Assembly (NCBI GenBank): GCA_017529875.1
Contig: JAFXNC010000050.1
Location: forward strand, 23,284-87,283
Reading direction: 5' to 3'
DNA length: 64,000 bases
DNA from: Ruminococcus sp.
GTDB lineage: Bacteria > Bacillota > Clostridia > Oscillospirales > Ruminococcaceae
Shown: piece by piece, positions 62,566-64,000 of the stretch
Position numbering within the stretch: the stretch's first letter is position 1
Layout: every line of letters begins with the position of its first letter
The notes under the pieces: model-generated
What the model saw: only the letters and a program-made list of their open reading frames with translations
What the model was told of the DNA's origin: nothing
Database searches by the model: none
Made by a program: the position numbers and the translations under genes

Positions 62566-63951
62566 ATGATGAAAAAACTACTTGCACTTACCCTGGCACT
62601 GATCGTTACGGCGGCACTGTTCGCAGGCTGCGGAAGTGAGGACAGCTCATCCGCCGCGGAGAGCAAGGCCGACGCATCCTCTGCCGACGAGAGCGTCGGT
62701 GAGAGCACCGCTGACAGCGCCGCAGACAGCGCCCCCGAGAGCACAGCCGCTCCCGAAAGCACCGCCGACAGTACCTCGGATTTCCTGGACAGCCGGGCTG
62801 AATGGGAGAAGCAAATGGTCGCTCCTGCAGATGCGCCCTTTACCCCCGACCATGACAACATCACCGAGAATATGCTCCGCCGCTCTCTTCACTCCACCGG
62901 CAACGCCGAATACAGGCTCTTAGCCAAGCTGAAAGAGGCTCAGTCCCCCGACGCCAAGAAGCTGACCCAGATAGCATTTCTGGGCGACTCTATCACCGCG
63001 GGCAGCGGCGCCACCAACTCCAAGTATCAGTATGTGAAGCAGTTCGAGAACTGGTTCAAGGAGAACGTCAGCGTACTCTGCAAGGTGACCAATGCCGGTA
63101 TCGGTGCGACGGATTCCTATTTGGGAGTTCACCGCGTTGACAAGGACGTGCTTTCCCTCGAGCCGGATATCATCTTCATCGAGTTCATCAATGACCGGGA
63201 CGACGAGTTCTATCAGACCACCATGGACAGCCTTATCAGAAAGTGTCTCGCAGCGCCCGGCGATCCCGCCGTGGTGCTGGTAGAGATGAGCCTTAAAGGC
63301 GGCGGCAACTGCCAGACCGCGCACTCCGCAGCTGCCGCGACCTACGGCGTTCCGGTGCTCTCCTACCATGACGCCATCACCCCGGAGATCGACGCGGGCA
63401 ACTTCACCTTCGACGACCTCTCCGCTGACGGCACTCACCCCAACAACGTGGGTCACAGCTGGGTAGCTAAGATAATCGAGAACTACTGCGCTACGCTGCT
63501 CAAAGCCGACAGTACGCCTCATATCGAGCCCTTCGACACCTCTGTCGAATCGCCCACAGGCGACAAGTACGCAGGCTCGCATATCAGCGACCTCTCCACC
63601 GGCGACGTTACCGTTACCGACATGGGTCCCTGGGTAGAGGCCTCCACTCCCTACAACTTCCAGGACGGCTGGAGCACCGGCACGGCAGGAACTATAACCT
63701 TTGAAATGGAGTTCAAGAACCTGGGTCTTGTGTACTACAAGGACATCAAGGGCAACCCCGGCATCGCCAAAATCGCCGTTGACGGCAAGGACTGCATGGA
63801 GGTTGACAGCAACTTCAAGGGCGGCTGGGGCAGCTATGCCGCCAACGTGGAGGTATACGCCTCCGACGAGGTGAAGAAACACACCGTAACAGTCACCGTG
63901 CCCGAGGGCGAGAACACCGAGTTTGAAGTCCTGGCATGGCTGGTGTCGTAA
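62566..63951 (+). CDS. SGNH/GDSL-hydrolase lipoprotein
   Basis: 461 residues; ATG 62566 or 62569. Signal peptide with lipobox ALFAGC (Cys24), then a low-complexity Ser/Ala/Asp/Glu spacer of about 45 residues. SGNH domain: AFLGDSITAGSGA (Ser), TNAGIGATDSY (Gly), FIEFINDRDD at the Asn-block position, and DGTHPNNVGHSWV (Asp and His). C-terminal 120 residues form a probable beta-sandwich (FNL-type, GWSTGTAGTITFEME), perhaps sugar-binding. Surface-anchored carbohydrate or acyl esterase. Confidence 0.9.
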   Translation: MMKKLLALTLALIVTAALFAGCGSEDSSSAAESKADASSADESVGESTADSAADSAPESTAAPESTADSTSDFLDSRAEWEKQMVAPADAPFTPDHDNITENMLRRSLHSTGNAEYRLLAKLKEAQSPDAKKLTQIAFLGDSITAGSGATNSKYQYVKQFENWFKENVSVLCKVTNAGIGATDSYLGVHRVDKDVLSLEPDIIFIEFINDRDDEFYQTTMDSLIRKCLAAPGDPAVVLVEMSLKGGGNCQTAHSAAAATYGVPVLSYHDAITPEIDAGNFTFDDLSADGTHPNNVGHSWVAKIIENYCATLLKADSTPHIEPFDTSVESPTGDKYAGSHISDLSTGDVTVTDMGPWVEASTPYNFQDGWSTGTAGTITFEMEFKNLGLVYYKDIKGNPGIAKIAVDGKDCMEVDSNFKGGWGSYAANVEVYASDEVKKHTVTVTVPEGENTEFEVLAWLVS

Positions 63952-63984
63952 GACTGAAACAAAATCTGTAATGGAGGTACTGCT

Positions 63985-64000
63985 TTGAAAGGCAGGTTCC
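63985..64000 (+). CDS. Start of a further gene (cut by window edge)
   Basis: GGAGGT at 63973-63978 is followed after 6 bp by TTG AAA GGC AGG TTC (M-K-G-R-F). Only five codons are visible, 33 bp after the SGNH lipoprotein gene, so likely the next gene of the same operon. Confidence 0.4.

Overview
The window is about 64 kb of chromosome from a moderately high-GC Firmicute of the class Clostridia, most likely a Ruminococcus-type gut or rumen anaerobe. The evidence is the type I dockerin signature at the C-terminus of one secreted protein (about 33.80-33.97 kb) and in one decayed gene (about 8.53-8.60 kb), a CIRCE-controlled groES-groEL operon, AGGAGG ribosome sites, many TTGACA-17-TATAAT promoters, and BspA-like and GLUG-type surface-protein relics. 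No rRNA, tRNA, CRISPR array or known riboswitch was recognised by eye.

Layout. 0-7.4 kb: an ABC exporter (permease cut by the left edge, plus ATPase) with an OmpR-type two-component system; a GNAT acetyltransferase with a membrane protein; a nitroreductase; and surE with a small papain/C39-like protein. 7.6-8.6 kb: a broken GLUG-dockerin surface-protein gene. 8.7-18.1 kb: a STAS-phosphotransferase fusion, groES-groEL, an esterase, a nuclease relic, a solitary N6-adenine methyltransferase with a helix-turn-helix head, an LRR relic, an acyl-ACP thioesterase and a membrane glycosyltransferase. 18.1-19.1 kb: a tandem 122-bp repeat and a lone type IV pilin gene with a consensus promoter. 19.3-26.3 kb: a compact, intact phage-like packaging, capsid and connector cluster without integrase, lysis or long-tail genes. 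26.4-34.0 kb: a MATE transporter fused to an ATPase-like domain, a DHHW lipoprotein, a GH36 alpha-galactosidase and a dockerin protein. 34.0-38.5 kb: an XRE-AbrB regulated ABC exporter and an EF-G paralogue. 38.7-48.4 kb: a five-gene operon MoxR ATPase - DUF5682 - VWA - SWIM - DUF4132, related to the Escherichia coli yehI/yehL/yehM/yehP/yehQ set. 48.6-55.2 kb: a phosphate and polyphosphate neighbourhood (Na/Pi symporter, two-component system, carbamoyltransferase-like protein, VTC polymerase, DUF4956). 55.2-64 kb: an L,D-transpeptidase; an operon of a CE2 esterase, patatin, aldo/keto reductase, membrane protein, GNAT and FolC; and an SGNH lipoprotein.

Themes. Both two-component systems sit close to promoters with direct repeats of about 11 bp, which gives testable regulons: system 1 with the ABC exporter, system 2 with itself and the VTC operon. 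A dispersed element that can fold as a three-way junction lies between convergent genes at three places (6.2, 15.6 and 38.6 kb). The strongest candidates for poorly described biology are the MoxR/VWA/SWIM/DUF4132/DUF5682 operon, the minimal phage-like cluster and the repeat family.
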